Source of the DNA: Alphaproteobacteria bacterium CG11_big_fil_rev_8_21_14_0_20_44_7
Lineage (GTDB): Bacteria > Pseudomonadota > Alphaproteobacteria > Rickettsiales > 21-14-0-20-44-7
Assembly: GCA_002787615.1 (NCBI GenBank)
Contig: PCXJ01000023.1
Location: 1 to 22,603 of the forward strand
DNA: 22,603 bases
Direction of reading: 5' to 3'
Below, in pieces: positions 7,833-16,479 of this stretch. Each line of letters begins with the position of its first letter. Position 1 is the first letter of the stretch. The notes beneath the pieces are model-generated. The model was not told where the DNA came from, did not search any database, and was given only the letters and a program-made list of their open reading frames with translations. The translations under genes were made by a program, and so were the position numbers.

Positions 7833-9671
7833 ATGGCTCAACAACTTGTTCTTAGCATTCGGGAAGCAACCGTGACTTTTGGCGGTAAGCCGCTTTTTAC
7901 CGATCTCTCATTTAACCTGCATGAAGGGGATAGGATTTGTCTTGTCGGGCGCAATGGAGCAGGAAAAACTACGCTGATGCGGGTTATCACCGGTGTGCAT
8001 GAGCTGGATTTGGGTGAGCGTTGGGTTCCGCCGAGTGGTATTTCAATCGGATATTTGCAGCAGGAAGTAATCCCGCAAGAGGGGCAAACCGTTTTTGATT
8101 ATATCTATCAGGGCTTGGATGATGAGCGCCGGAATGATGATTATTTATATATGGTTGATATGGTCATGGAGCCATTAGAGCTGCATCCGCAAGATTTAAT
8201 GACCAAGCTTTCCGGTGGGCAATTGCGGCGGGCAGCATTGGCGCGGGCGTTGGTGGAAGACCCTGATATTTTGCTGCTGGATGAGCCGACAAACCATTTG
8301 GATTTAGGTGGTATCGAGTGGCTGGAGGAATATCTGCGCGGCTATCGCGGAACTTTGATGTGCATCAGCCATGATAAGGCCTTCCTCGCTAATATTACTA
8401 ATAAGATTTTCTGGCTCGATAGGGGGCAGATTCGCACATGTCCAAAAGGTTTTGCGCATTTTGATGAATGGTCAACAATGCTGATTGAGCAGGAAGAACG
8501 TGAGCTGGCCAAGCGCAGCAAGATTGTGGAACAAGAGGTGGAATGGGCGAGCCGTGGTGTGAAAGCGCGGGTGAAGCGTAATGTTCGGCGGATTGAGCAA
8601 ATCAAACTGGCGCGGGAAAAGCTCAAAGCTGATAAATCCTCATATCGGAAATCTATTCGTAAAGTAACTTTGCCGGTGCTGACTCCATCAGAATCTTCAC
8701 GGGTGCTGGCTGAGTTTTATAATGCCTCAAAAAGCTATATTAATGAAACGCCGGAAGGGGAAAAGCGTGAAATTAAGATTCTTGAGAAGTTTAATTTTCG
8801 AGTGATGCGCGGTGATAGAATTGGGATTCTCGGCAAAAACGGTTCGGGTAAAACCAGTTTCTTGCGGATGTTGGTGGGTGAAGATAAGGCGGATTCAGGG
8901 AATGTGAAGCTTGGCAAAAACATGGAGATTTCTTATTTTGACCAAAAACGCTCTGAGCTTGACCCAAGCAAAACCTTATGGGAAACGCTGTGCCCAAGCG
9001 GTGGTGATTATGTGAATGTTGCAGGTAAGCAGCGCCATGTTTGCGGGTATTTGAAAGATTTTCTGTTCGACCCGAAAAATGCGCGCGATAAGGTCAGCAC
9101 GCTTTCCGGCGGACAAAGAAACCGCCTATTATTGGCAAAAATTCTGGCAAATCCGGGGAATTTTCTGATTCTGGATGAGCCGACAAATGATTTGGATATG
9201 GATACGCTGGAAATGCTGGAGGAAATCCTCTCGCATTATAAAGGAACATTATTCATCGTGAGCCATGATAGGGATTTTCTCGACCAAACCGTAACGCAAA
9301 TTCTCGCTTTTGAGGGGAATGCAGATGTTGAGCGTTATATCGGCGGCTATAGTGATTATTTGCAGGCAGTGGCAGAAGCTAAGCCGAAATTGGAGATGAC
9401 GCAGGAAGTAAAACCTGCGGAAGTTATAGAAAAAGCTCCAGAAAAAAAGCAGCAGAAATTAACTTATAAACTGCAATTTGAGCTGGATAATCTGCCTGAA
9501 AGAATTGCTGCTCTGGAAAAAGAAGTTGAGGAAATTTGGGGGCTTTTATCTGACCCGAAATTATATTCCGAAAATCCTGAATTGTTTGACAAAGCCTCAA
9601 AACGCTCAGCGCAAGTAAAGGCAGAGCTGGAAGCCGCAGAATTGCGCTGGCTGGAGCTTACGGAAATGTAG
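7833..9671 (+). CDS. uup: ABC-F family ATPase Uup
   Basis: A 612-residue soluble protein with two ABC ATPase domains and no membrane segments. Domain 1 has Walker A GRNGAGKTT (39-47), signature LSGGQ near 126 and Walker B LLLDEPTNHLD (D150). Domain 2 has Walker A GKNGSGKTS near 334, LSGGQ near 424 and LILDEPTNDLD (D448). The two are joined by the charged inter-domain linker typical of ABC-F. A C-terminal Glu/Lys-rich coiled coil (about 545-612) identifies Uup. Uup binds DNA through this tail, limits transposon precise excision, and has been linked to ribosome-associated functions. It converges with the minus-strand signalling operon, with only 14 bases between the stops. Confidence 0.93.
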   Translation: MAQQLVLSIREATVTFGGKPLFTDLSFNLHEGDRICLVGRNGAGKTTLMRVITGVHELDLGERWVPPSGISIGYLQQEVIPQEGQTVFDYIYQGLDDERRNDDYLYMVDMVMEPLELHPQDLMTKLSGGQLRRAALARALVEDPDILLLDEPTNHLDLGGIEWLEEYLRGYRGTLMCISHDKAFLANITNKIFWLDRGQIRTCPKGFAHFDEWSTMLIEQEERELAKRSKIVEQEVEWASRGVKARVKRNVRRIEQIKLAREKLKADKSSYRKSIRKVTLPVLTPSESSRVLAEFYNASKSYINETPEGEKREIKILEKFNFRVMRGDRIGILGKNGSGKTSFLRMLVGEDKADSGNVKLGKNMEISYFDQKRSELDPSKTLWETLCPSGGDYVNVAGKQRHVCGYLKDFLFDPKNARDKVSTLSGGQRNRLLLAKILANPGNFLILDEPTNDLDMDTLEMLEEILSHYKGTLFIVSHDRDFLDQTVTQILAFEGNADVERYIGGYSDYLQAVAEAKPKLEMTQEVKPAEVIEKAPEKKQQKLTYKLQFELDNLPERIAALEKEVEEIWGLLSDPKLYSENPELFDKASKRSAQVKAELEAAELRWLELTEM

Positions 9672-9685
9672 CTGGCTTTCGCGGC

Positions 9686-10618
9686 TTAAAGCAAAAGCGA
9701 AGTTTTGACCGAGGGCGCAAAGCAATATCGGTTTGCCCCATGTGACTTAGCTTTATACATTGCCATATCTGCGACATCAATCATAGAGGCGGCATCATCG
9801 GCGCAATCAGGATAAATCGCTATTCCGATACTTACCGAAATCTGATTGGAATTATTGCCCAAGATGAAGGGTTCATTCATAATTTCGATCATTTTATTTG
9901 CCACTGTTTCGCAGCCTTGCTTTATGTCAGCAGCGCTGTTATCCAGCAGCCACATAAATTCATCGCCGCCATAGCGGGCGACAAGGTCACTTTCCCGCAA
10001 TATGCTGCTCAATCTTGAGGCGGTTTGTTTTAATAACTCATTGCCCGCCTCATGCCCATATGTATCATTGATGGTTTTGAAATTATTGAGGTCAAGGAAC
10101 ATCAGCGCTTCTTCGCGTTTCCAGCGTTTGGCTTTTATCAGCGCTTTTTCCAGATGCTCCATAAAGAGGCGGCGATTTGCCAATCCGGTTAGCTCGTCAT
10201 AATTCGCTTGATGATATAGTTGGCGTTCCACAGCCTTGCGTTGAATAGAAGATTTTATAGCGAGGCGGATAACTTTGCCATCACCATGGCCTTTCACCAG
10301 ATATTCTTGCGCGCCTTTTTGTAAGGCTTGCATGGCAATATCCTCATTATCCACTCCGGTCAGAACTACTATCGGGATATCGGGGTTTTCTTCCTTGATA
10401 ATACGTACGTTATCAACCCCGCTCACATCCCTTAGGCCGAGATCAAGCAAAACAGCGTTGAAGCCTCGCTTATTAAGCTCGGTAATCGCATCTTTTAAAC
10501 TTTCAACATGGACAACATCAAATGTGCTGATACCGACTTCTGCCATTAATATTTCCTGCATAAGCAAAGCATCGCCGGGGTCGTCTTCAACGTGGAGGAT
10601 GTTTAGTGCTGGTTGCAT
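9686..10618 (-). CDS. Response regulator with GGDEF output (diguanylate cyclase)
   Basis: A 310-residue protein. The receiver domain (about 5-125) has acidic residues E11/D12, phospho-acceptor D59 in LLDLGLRD, T87 and K109. The GGDEF domain (about 140-300) has an intact active site, RYGGDEF (215-221), and an allosteric inhibition site RESD (208-211) five residues before it. It should therefore make c-di-GMP from two GTP when phosphorylated and be product-inhibited. This is the PleD-like/WspR-like logic with a single receiver. It is the last gene of a minus-strand operon with two kinases and a single-domain receiver, 85 bases after the previous gene. A good AGGAAA binding site precedes the ATG, and an internal promoter is possible. 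Confidence 0.93.
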   Translation of the reverse strand: MQPALNILHVEDDPGDALLMQEILMAEVGISTFDVVHVESLKDAITELNKRGFNAVLLDLGLRDVSGVDNVRIIKEENPDIPIVVLTGVDNEDIAMQALQKGAQEYLVKGHGDGKVIRLAIKSSIQRKAVERQLYHQANYDELTGLANRRLFMEHLEKALIKAKRWKREEALMFLDLNNFKTINDTYGHEAGNELLKQTASRLSSILRESDLVARYGGDEFMWLLDNSAADIKQGCETVANKMIEIMNEPFILGNNSNQISVSIGIAIYPDCADDAASMIDVADMAMYKAKSHGANRYCFAPSVKTSLLL

Positions 10619-10652
10619 ATTTTTCCTGTTGTTAGAGGTTTGATGTCTGCAA

Positions 10653-10680
10653 ATTATAGTGAAACTTTCTTCTGGTACAA
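10653..10680 (-). promoter_or_regulatory. Possible internal promoter for the receiver-GGDEF gene
   Basis: On the minus strand, TTGTAC (10680-10675) is followed after 16 bases by a perfect TATAAT (10658-10653). It lies in the 85-base gap before the diguanylate cyclase gene, the only sizeable gap in the operon. The -35 is a weak match, so independent expression of the cyclase is plausible but unproven. Confidence 0.45.
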
Positions 10681-10703
10681 TCTATAGTTGAAATCATGTT
10701 ATT

Positions 10704-11465
10704 CTACTTAAGCGAAATATTCGTTTCTACGGGAAGGGTGATGTAAAAAATACTACCTTTGTTAATTGCTGATTCCAGTGAAATCTGACCCTTATGCCTT
10801 TCCACGATTTTCTTGCAGATAGTAAGGCCGATACCGCTGCCGGAATTAGGTTCATCATTATTCAGGCGTTTGAACATTGTGAAAATAGCATCATGCATAT
10901 CATATGGAATTCCGATGCCATTATCTTTGATGAATATACGCCACATATCATTCTGCAACTCAGCGCCTATAATTATTCGCGCGATATCATTTTTCTTGCG
11001 GAATTTGATGGCGTTCTCAATCAGATTATAAAGAAGCTGCTTTAATTGGCCGTAATCGCCTCGGATTATCGGCATTGAGGAGCAGGATATTTCGGCATTA
11101 CATTCTGCCAATTGGCGTTGCAGTATATGCCGTATTTCTGCTATTAACTCGGTTAAGTTTACGTCAGAATAAGGTGATGTGCGGGTGTTTAATCGTGAGT
11201 ATTTGAGCAAGCCTTCTAACATAGATTCGGCGTTCTTGATATTATCCTGAATGAAATTTGCATATTTGCGCTCGGCTTCTCCCAACTCATCACCTAATTT
11301 ATCCTCTAGCTTGCTTATTAATAGCCGCGAAAATTCACGGATTTGTCGGAGCGGTGCATTGAAATCATGCGAAACAATATAGGCAAATTCGGCAAATTCT
11401 TCAGCAAGCTGTGATTCAGAAGGAAGTTCGCCGGAACTAAAATCTTGTTTGATGACTGGTTCCAT
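10704..11465 (-). CDS. Cytoplasmic histidine kinase without a sensor domain
   Basis: A 253-residue kinase core. The phospho-acceptor His is H33, in FAYIVSHDFNAPLRQIREFS, so the dimerisation/phosphotransfer domain begins almost at the N-terminus. The ATPase domain follows with an N-box (LLYNLIENAIKF), KDNGIGIPYDM (G1) and NSGSGIGLTICKKIV (G2). No PAS, GAF or membrane segment is visible, so the input must come from another protein or from a domain-swapped partner. Its Shine-Dalgarno AGGA lies inside the end of the receiver gene upstream (two-base gap). The helix is a variant of the SHDLQEPLR-type kinases found elsewhere in this window and in phytochrome-like systems. Confidence 0.88.
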   Translation of the reverse strand: MEPVIKQDFSSGELPSESQLAEEFAEFAYIVSHDFNAPLRQIREFSRLLISKLEDKLGDELGEAERKYANFIQDNIKNAESMLEGLLKYSRLNTRTSPYSDVNLTELIAEIRHILQRQLAECNAEISCSSMPIIRGDYGQLKQLLYNLIENAIKFRKKNDIARIIIGAELQNDMWRIFIKDNGIGIPYDMHDAIFTMFKRLNNDEPNSGSGIGLTICKKIVERHKGQISLESAINKGSIFYITLPVETNISLK

Positions 11466-11467
11466 AT

Positions 11468-11938
11468 TTATCCTGCTTTTTCTAATAGGTCTTCTTTTTT
11501 AGGTAGCACAACAACTGTGAACCAAAAATTACCGATTGCTTCTACAACTTCGGCGAATTTTTCTAGATTGACCGGCTTTATCAGATAGCTATTAGCGTGC
11601 AGATTGTAGGTTTTGACAACATCACGCTCTGCTTTTGAGCTGGTGAGAATAACCACAGGCGTGCGCTTGAGCGCTGAGTCTTCCTTGATTTCTGCCAGAA
11701 CTTGCTTGCCATCTTTTTTGGGGATATTTAAATCAAGAAATATGATATCCGGCGTGATGGCATCTTCAAAGCCATTGCGTTTATATAGAAAATCGAGCGC
11801 TTCTTCACCATCTCTTGCTACACTGATATTATTGGTAATTTTACATTGCTTAAATGCTTCACGCGTCAGTTCCACATCTCCTAAATTATCTTCTACAAGT
11901 AATATTTCCACCTGTTTTCCTTCAAATAAATTTATCAT
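11468..11938 (-). CDS. Single-domain response regulator, Rcp1-like
   Basis: A 156-residue protein that is only a receiver domain. It has E16/D17, phospho-acceptor D69 in FLDLNIPKKDG, T99 in VVILTSS and K121 in YLIKPVN. The layout (LLVEDNLGDVELTREAF at the start, a long loop before the Asp) is that of Rcp1-type receivers, which commonly pair with SHDLQEPLR-type or phytochrome kinases. With no output domain it probably shuttles phosphate or controls a partner protein. Its ATG overlaps the stop of the upstream kinase (ATGA), with AGGAG upstream, so production is coupled to that kinase. Confidence 0.92.
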   Translation of the reverse strand: MINLFEGKQVEILLVEDNLGDVELTREAFKQCKITNNISVARDGEEALDFLYKRNGFEDAITPDIIFLDLNIPKKDGKQVLAEIKEDSALKRTPVVILTSSKAERDVVKTYNLHANSYLIKPVNLEKFAEVVEAIGNFWFTVVVLPKKEDLLEKAG

Positions 11939-14022
11939 GCTGCTTTCTCCTCTTGGGTTTGGTTTTTATGTTTGGGTATTGTGAAATAAAATATACTGCC
12001 GTCATCGGGTAGGGATTCTGCGCGTATTGTGCCTCCCATGGTTTCGACAATTTTTTTGCATACGGATAGGCCGATGCCGTTGCCTGAATATTCATCCTTA
12101 GTGTGCAGGCGTTTGAACGGTAGAAAAATTTGTTCGCAATATTCCGGCTTCATACCAATGCCATTATCTTTTATTGAGAATATCCATTGGCTATCTTCTT
12201 CTGCAACTTTGATGTGGATAATTGGTGCTACATCTTTTCTGCGATATTTTATACCATTGCCGATTATATTTTGTAACAGTCGGGCTATACGCACCGGATT
12301 TCCTCTGATTTCGGGAAGTTTTTCGGCAATGATTTCTGCGCCGGAGTCTTTGACGCTTTCTTGCAAATTCATTTTGACATATTCCAGCAGATTATCAATT
12401 TGGACATTCTCCAATGTTTCAGATTCATTGCCGATGCGGGAATATTCCAGCAAATCATCAACAAGCTGCTGCATGCGTTGTGCGGAGCTGCTTGCATATT
12501 GGATATAACGCTGCGCATCCTCATCAAGCTGATCTTTATATTTTTTTCCCAGCAATTCGGTAAAATTCGTGACCATTCTTAGCGGTTCTTGCAAATCATG
12601 TGAGGCGATATAGGCAAAACGCTCCAGCTCGGTATTCGACTCCATAAGGTCATTCATTAATTGCAGATTTTGTTCCTCCTGTTCACGGCGTTCAGTGACA
12701 TCGCGCACAATTCCGCCATATAGGATTCGTCCACCAATGCGCATTTCACTAACCGATAAATCTAGCGGAAAGACGTTTCCATCTTTATGCTTGCCTTTAA
12801 CTTCGCGGCCAATGCCGATAATTTTTCTTTCTCCAGTGTTTTGGTAATGCTTTAAATATCCGTTATGTTCATTATGATATGGTGCTGGCATGAGCATTTT
12901 GATATTTTGTCCGAGAACCTCTTGTTCCTTATAGCCGAATATACGCTCGCAGGCCGGATTGAACATTTCAACAATTCCGGATTTATTTATAGTAATCAAG
13001 CCATCGACAGCGTTTTCTACAATAGAGCTTAATCTGGTTTCGCTCTCAAGCCGAGCGTATTCAGATTTACGTTGGATATAGATAAGCGCGGCAACAAACC
13101 AGAGAACTATACTATTTAAAGCCCGATTTAAGATAATTTCCCACATCTCATTTTCGGCGGGGGCAGAGGCGTAATATCCTAATATGGCAAGGATTGTAGC
13201 AATTGTTGCAAATGTGAATGCGGTATATGGACGAATGAACCATAAGCTGCAAAAGACAAGCGGTATATAGACTATTCCGCCAGCAACATAATGCGGAGTT
13301 ATAAGGTCAAACATCAGTGCAATGAAGCACATCAATGCCGGAACCCAGAGAGGAACTTTGGCAATTAATATGGTTTGGCGCTTCCATGCTAGACTCATAA
13401 TGCCGATACTCATAAATACGGCTGCAATAGTGGTAGGAATCGACATGCGCACATAGCTTCCCCAGCTATAGGCAAATTGATTAGCGAATAGATATCCCCC
13501 TAATGCGAAAATGCTGAGTGCTAGGCTCAGGAATACCAGCAATTCAATCACTCCTGTGCGTAAAATTCCCCATGATTCGTTTTTTGCAGCCAATAATAAG
13601 GCTACGCTGCATAGTATGAATATAGTGGTAGTATTAGGTGACATGCGTCCGGGATAGGGGATGTCGCGGTGCAAATAATCGGTGAATAGCAGCTCATCAA
13701 TTCCGAAATTAAGTCCGGTGATATATTGGAGTATTGTGATTGCGGAGAGGGTTAATATAGAGCCTGATAGGATATATGCGGCCTTAGCGCGGTTATGGAG
13801 GGCAAGTAGCAATCCGCCGCCCATGACAACGCATAATGTGGCGGTGGTATATTGCATATGGAACAGCCATAAGAAATTGGCAATAAGCCAGTCATTGCGG
13901 AGGTGCCATGCGCATATCATGAAAATCCCGAGGGATATAAGAACGTAGGAGCTGCATATTGCAGTTATATGCAGCCTCCGTTTCTCTCTCTCGTTACTAA
14001 GAGTTTTTTCCTCTGATGGCAT
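11935..14022 (-). CDS. Membrane histidine kinase with FixL-like PAS domain
   Basis: About 695 residues from the ATG at 14022 (a TTG one codon earlier is less likely). The N-terminal half has roughly ten hydrophobic helices (about 20-315). A PAS domain (about 330-445) follows that closely resembles the haem PAS of FixL: the LMPAPY...EHNGYL segment has a histidine (H386) at the position of the haem-ligating His200 of Bradyrhizobium FixL, and GIGREV carries R406 at the position of Arg220. The kinase core has H475 in RFAYIASHDLQEPLR, an N-box (LLQNIIGNGIKY), DNGIGM and GNGIGL. It heads the minus-strand operon and overlaps the receiver gene by four bases. Haem binding is an inference from motif matching. 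Confidence 0.9.
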   Translation of the reverse strand: MPSEEKTLSNEREKRRLHITAICSSYVLISLGIFMICAWHLRNDWLIANFLWLFHMQYTTATLCVVMGGGLLLALHNRAKAAYILSGSILTLSAITILQYITGLNFGIDELLFTDYLHRDIPYPGRMSPNTTTIFILCSVALLLAAKNESWGILRTGVIELLVFLSLALSIFALGGYLFANQFAYSWGSYVRMSIPTTIAAVFMSIGIMSLAWKRQTILIAKVPLWVPALMCFIALMFDLITPHYVAGGIVYIPLVFCSLWFIRPYTAFTFATIATILAILGYYASAPAENEMWEIILNRALNSIVLWFVAALIYIQRKSEYARLESETRLSSIVENAVDGLITINKSGIVEMFNPACERIFGYKEQEVLGQNIKMLMPAPYHNEHNGYLKHYQNTGERKIIGIGREVKGKHKDGNVFPLDLSVSEMRIGGRILYGGIVRDVTERREQEEQNLQLMNDLMESNTELERFAYIASHDLQEPLRMVTNFTELLGKKYKDQLDEDAQRYIQYASSSAQRMQQLVDDLLEYSRIGNESETLENVQIDNLLEYVKMNLQESVKDSGAEIIAEKLPEIRGNPVRIARLLQNIIGNGIKYRRKDVAPIIHIKVAEEDSQWIFSIKDNGIGMKPEYCEQIFLPFKRLHTKDEYSGNGIGLSVCKKIVETMGGTIRAESLPDDGSIFYFTIPKHKNQTQEEKAA

Positions 14023-14098
14023 CAAAGGAATATATCACAAAAATTGCATTTCTGCCAGCAAAAACAACTCAAGGTAGTAATTCTTGCTAAGATTATTC

Positions 14099-14114
14099 AG
14101 CTATGTGTATAGCT
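14099..14114. other. Short perfect inverted repeat between the kinase operon and the RNA helicase
   Basis: AGCTATGTGTATAGCT has six-base arms and a four-base loop. It lies downstream of the helicase stop (minus strand) and upstream of the membrane kinase start. No T-run follows on either strand, so it is at best a weak terminator or a protein-binding site. Confidence 0.35.
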
Positions 14115-14128
14115 TGCAATCTGGCTTG

Positions 14129-15595
14129 TTAACTCGCAAAGCGTTTGCGCGCCGGTTTTCCTTGCTGGCTATGAGAGGATGCTCCCTGTGAAGTGCCTTG
14201 TGGCTTGCCTTGGGTTTTTCCTTGGAACTTAGCTTTTGGTTTGCCGAAAGGTTTCGCTTTTGGCTTGCCATAAGGTTTTGGTGCTGATTTAGATTTAAAC
14301 CCGCCTTGCGGTCTATCCAGAGATTCGCCTTGCGCCGCTTCTCCGGTAGCTCTTCTTTGTGGTTTGCCGAATGGAGTTTTGCGCTTTCCTCTTGCTCCAC
14401 CATTTGCGGATTGTTCCGGTCTGTCATTACGGAAGTTGCTTCTATTCTTGAATTTACGCTGATTGCCGGATTTTTTGCGTTCACCGCCAAATTCATCATT
14501 ATCATTCTTAGCATCAGGATTGAGCAAGCGTTGAATTGCGCGCCATTTGATATTGTCTGATTGTCCTAGGAAATTAAGTGCACTTCCTTCTGCTCCGGCG
14601 CGTGCAGTGCGTCCAATGCGGTGGATATAATCTTCTGGACTTTGCGGTAAATCATAATTTATTACATGCTCAATATGCGGGATATCCAAGCCGCGTGCAG
14701 CAACATCGGTGGCAACCAAAATGCGATAATTCTGGGTGCGGAATCCGGAAATAACGCGGTTACGCTTGCTTTGGCGTAAATCACCATGCAGCGCATCGGA
14801 TTTATGTCCGTTCTTTCTGAGTTTGTCTGCCATACGGTCTGCGCCGCGTTTTGTTTTCACAAATATGATTACCGAGCCGGTTCTGGTGTTTAGCTCTTCG
14901 AGCAAACGCGGATATTTTTCCGCATCGGTAATTTTTACACTTTCCTGCTTTACATTTGCTGCCGGAGCATGAGAATCACCAACAGAAATACGAATCGGGT
15001 CGTTTAGATATTTCGCCGATATGTTTTTGATATTATTTGGCAAAGTCGCGGAAAACATCAAAGTTTGACGGGTTTTCGCTGTAAGATATTCGGCAATTGC
15101 ATCAAGCTGGATGCCAAATCCCATATCTAACATACGGTCAACTTCATCAAGTACGAGGAATTTTGTGTTGTTCAATTTCAGTTTGCCACGAGTCAAATGG
15201 TCATTGATACGACCCGGAGTTCCGACAACCAAACGCGGATTTGCGCGCAATTGGTTGAATTGTTTTGGCATCGGTTCGCCGCCAATCAATAATGCGGTTG
15301 AGATTTTGCTTTTACCGATAAATTGCTGCAATGCTTTGAGAACTTGGGTTGCAAGCTCGCGGGTTGGCAGCAATACCAGCGCATTACCTTCATTATTATT
15401 CAATAAATAGGTGATAAGCGGAATGCCGAAAGCGGCGGTTTTCCCTGTTCCGGTTTGCGCAGAACCTAAAATATCGCGTCCTTCCAAAGCGGGCGGAATT
15501 GCTTGTGCTTGAATTGGTGTTGGTGTGGTGAATCCGATTTGCTCAAGTCTGTGAAACAAAGCTTGCGGGATTCTGTCGTCTTTAAAATTTTCCAT
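14129..15595 (-). CDS. DEAD-box ATP-dependent RNA helicase, RhlE-like, with basic C-terminal tail
   Basis: 488 residues from the ATG at 15595, preceded by an excellent GGAAGGA site. An in-frame ATG 33 codons earlier lacks such a site and would add a non-homologous leader. Motifs in order: Q motif (GFTTPTPIQ), motif I AQTGTGKT (46-53), PTRELA, TPGR, motif II DEVD (150-153, in place of DEAD), SAT, VATDVAARGLDIP and HRIGRTARAG. After about residue 375 comes a roughly 110-residue Lys/Gly/Gln/Pro-rich tail with degenerate GKPKAKPFGKPKA-type repeats, likely RNA-binding. Such helicases unwind structured RNA in ribosome assembly, RNA decay and cold adaptation. The motif II change keeps both catalytic acidic residues. 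Confidence 0.92.
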   Translation of the reverse strand: MENFKDDRIPQALFHRLEQIGFTTPTPIQAQAIPPALEGRDILGSAQTGTGKTAAFGIPLITYLLNNNEGNALVLLPTRELATQVLKALQQFIGKSKISTALLIGGEPMPKQFNQLRANPRLVVGTPGRINDHLTRGKLKLNNTKFLVLDEVDRMLDMGFGIQLDAIAEYLTAKTRQTLMFSATLPNNIKNISAKYLNDPIRISVGDSHAPAANVKQESVKITDAEKYPRLLEELNTRTGSVIIFVKTKRGADRMADKLRKNGHKSDALHGDLRQSKRNRVISGFRTQNYRILVATDVAARGLDIPHIEHVINYDLPQSPEDYIHRIGRTARAGAEGSALNFLGQSDNIKWRAIQRLLNPDAKNDNDEFGGERKKSGNQRKFKNRSNFRNDRPEQSANGGARGKRKTPFGKPQRRATGEAAQGESLDRPQGGFKSKSAPKPYGKPKAKPFGKPKAKFQGKTQGKPQGTSQGASSHSQQGKPARKRFAS

Positions 15596-15888
15596 TATAT
15601 ATCCTTCCGATGAGCTGTGCCCACCGTTTATTTTAGTGTTAAAGTCAAATGCTTTTGTATAAGCACAAAGCATCTGGGAGTTAAAAATACCCAAGGATTT
15701 GCATTGACCATAACTCTTATGAAGGAAGAGAAAATCACGAAATCATTATCTATTTAGCGAAATAATTTTTCAAACTCATAGAAAATAATTCGCGTATGCT
15801 ACATATTATTTCATGTGCAGCATAAAAACTCGTGGCTCTTATAGATGATTTTCTGTGAAATAGCAAGGAGATTCGTTAGGAGGTAGTA
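15596..15888. other. Intergenic leader region of the RNA helicase gene
   Basis: A 293-base gap upstream of the helicase and downstream of the DUF4402-like gene (both minus strand). It holds an imperfect hairpin at 15796-15823 (ATGCT/AGCAT plus ACAT/ATGT, eight-base loop) without a T-run. I see no convincing -35/-10 pair and no gene. A long untranslated leader, as cold-regulated helicases often have, would fit but cannot be shown here. Confidence 0.35.
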
Positions 15889-16479
15889 TTACTGATAAAC
15901 CACGCGGATGGATATCGGGTCGCCGCCTGCATTTGCAGTGCTATAAACCCCCGCTGCCTGAATGCCGCCCTGAACTCGTAACATGCCACCCATAAGGAAG
16001 GTGTGACTGGCATTGTTGGAAGGCGCGTCACTATCAGGTGGATTTCCCCGTAAGGTAAATGATGTTGACCTGCCCAAATTCCGGCACATGTAAAATAATC
16101 CGGTTTTTTGGTTATATATTGCGGTTTGCACAAGGTTTAATGTATTCGTGCTATCAGAGAGCACGGCGCGTCTTTCGCAGGAAATATCCACTACTGCGCC
16201 GGAATCACCATTTATCTGGAATGAACCGGGAGTTCCGCTAGCAGGGCATTGATAATTTGAGTTATTGCAGGATAAAGAGCCGTCTATCGGGCTTAAATAT
16301 GCTCTTAGATTGCCGCTGCCGGAATATTCTATCACCCCGAAATCCATATCGACAATATTGTTAATTGATAATGCGCTGGTGAAAAATGCACTAGCGTTGA
16401 AATCCTGCTGGTTGGCGTGGGCAGAGCCGATAAAAATGGAAATTAAGATGATGATTATTGCGGGTGACTTTCTTAACAT
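15889..16479 (-). CDS. Exported DUF4402-like protein (paralogue 1)
   Basis: A 196-residue protein with a signal peptide (MLRK, hydrophobic core, cleavage near AHA at residue 22). The mature part follows the DUF4402 pattern: an opening strand ASAFFTSALSI, the DMDFGVIEY motif, a Gly/Ser-rich β region, and a C-terminal GGIQAAGVYS...GDPISIRVVYQ. Four cysteines (71, 78, 101, 132) suggest two disulfides. The function of the family is unknown; it looks like a small β-sandwich secreted or surface protein. It lies directly downstream of the PAS/GAF kinase on the same strand, separated by 192 bases. Three related genes lie at 20182, 21128 and 21737. Confidence 0.75.
   Translation of the reverse strand: MLRKSPAIIIILISIFIGSAHANQQDFNASAFFTSALSINNIVDMDFGVIEYSGSGNLRAYLSPIDGSLSCNNSNYQCPASGTPGSFQINGDSGAVVDISCERRAVLSDSTNTLNLVQTAIYNQKTGLFYMCRNLGRSTSFTLRGNPPDSDAPSNNASHTFLMGGMLRVQGGIQAAGVYSTANAGGDPISIRVVYQ

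Noticed and set aside
14023..14128. σ54-type promoter before the membrane kinase operon (TGGCAG...TGCA)
   Set aside because: The GG-to-GC spacing is seven bases, not ten.
15596..15694. Earlier ATG for the RNA helicase
   Set aside because: There is no ribosome binding site there, whereas GGAAGGA precedes the ATG at 15595, and helicase homology begins right after it.
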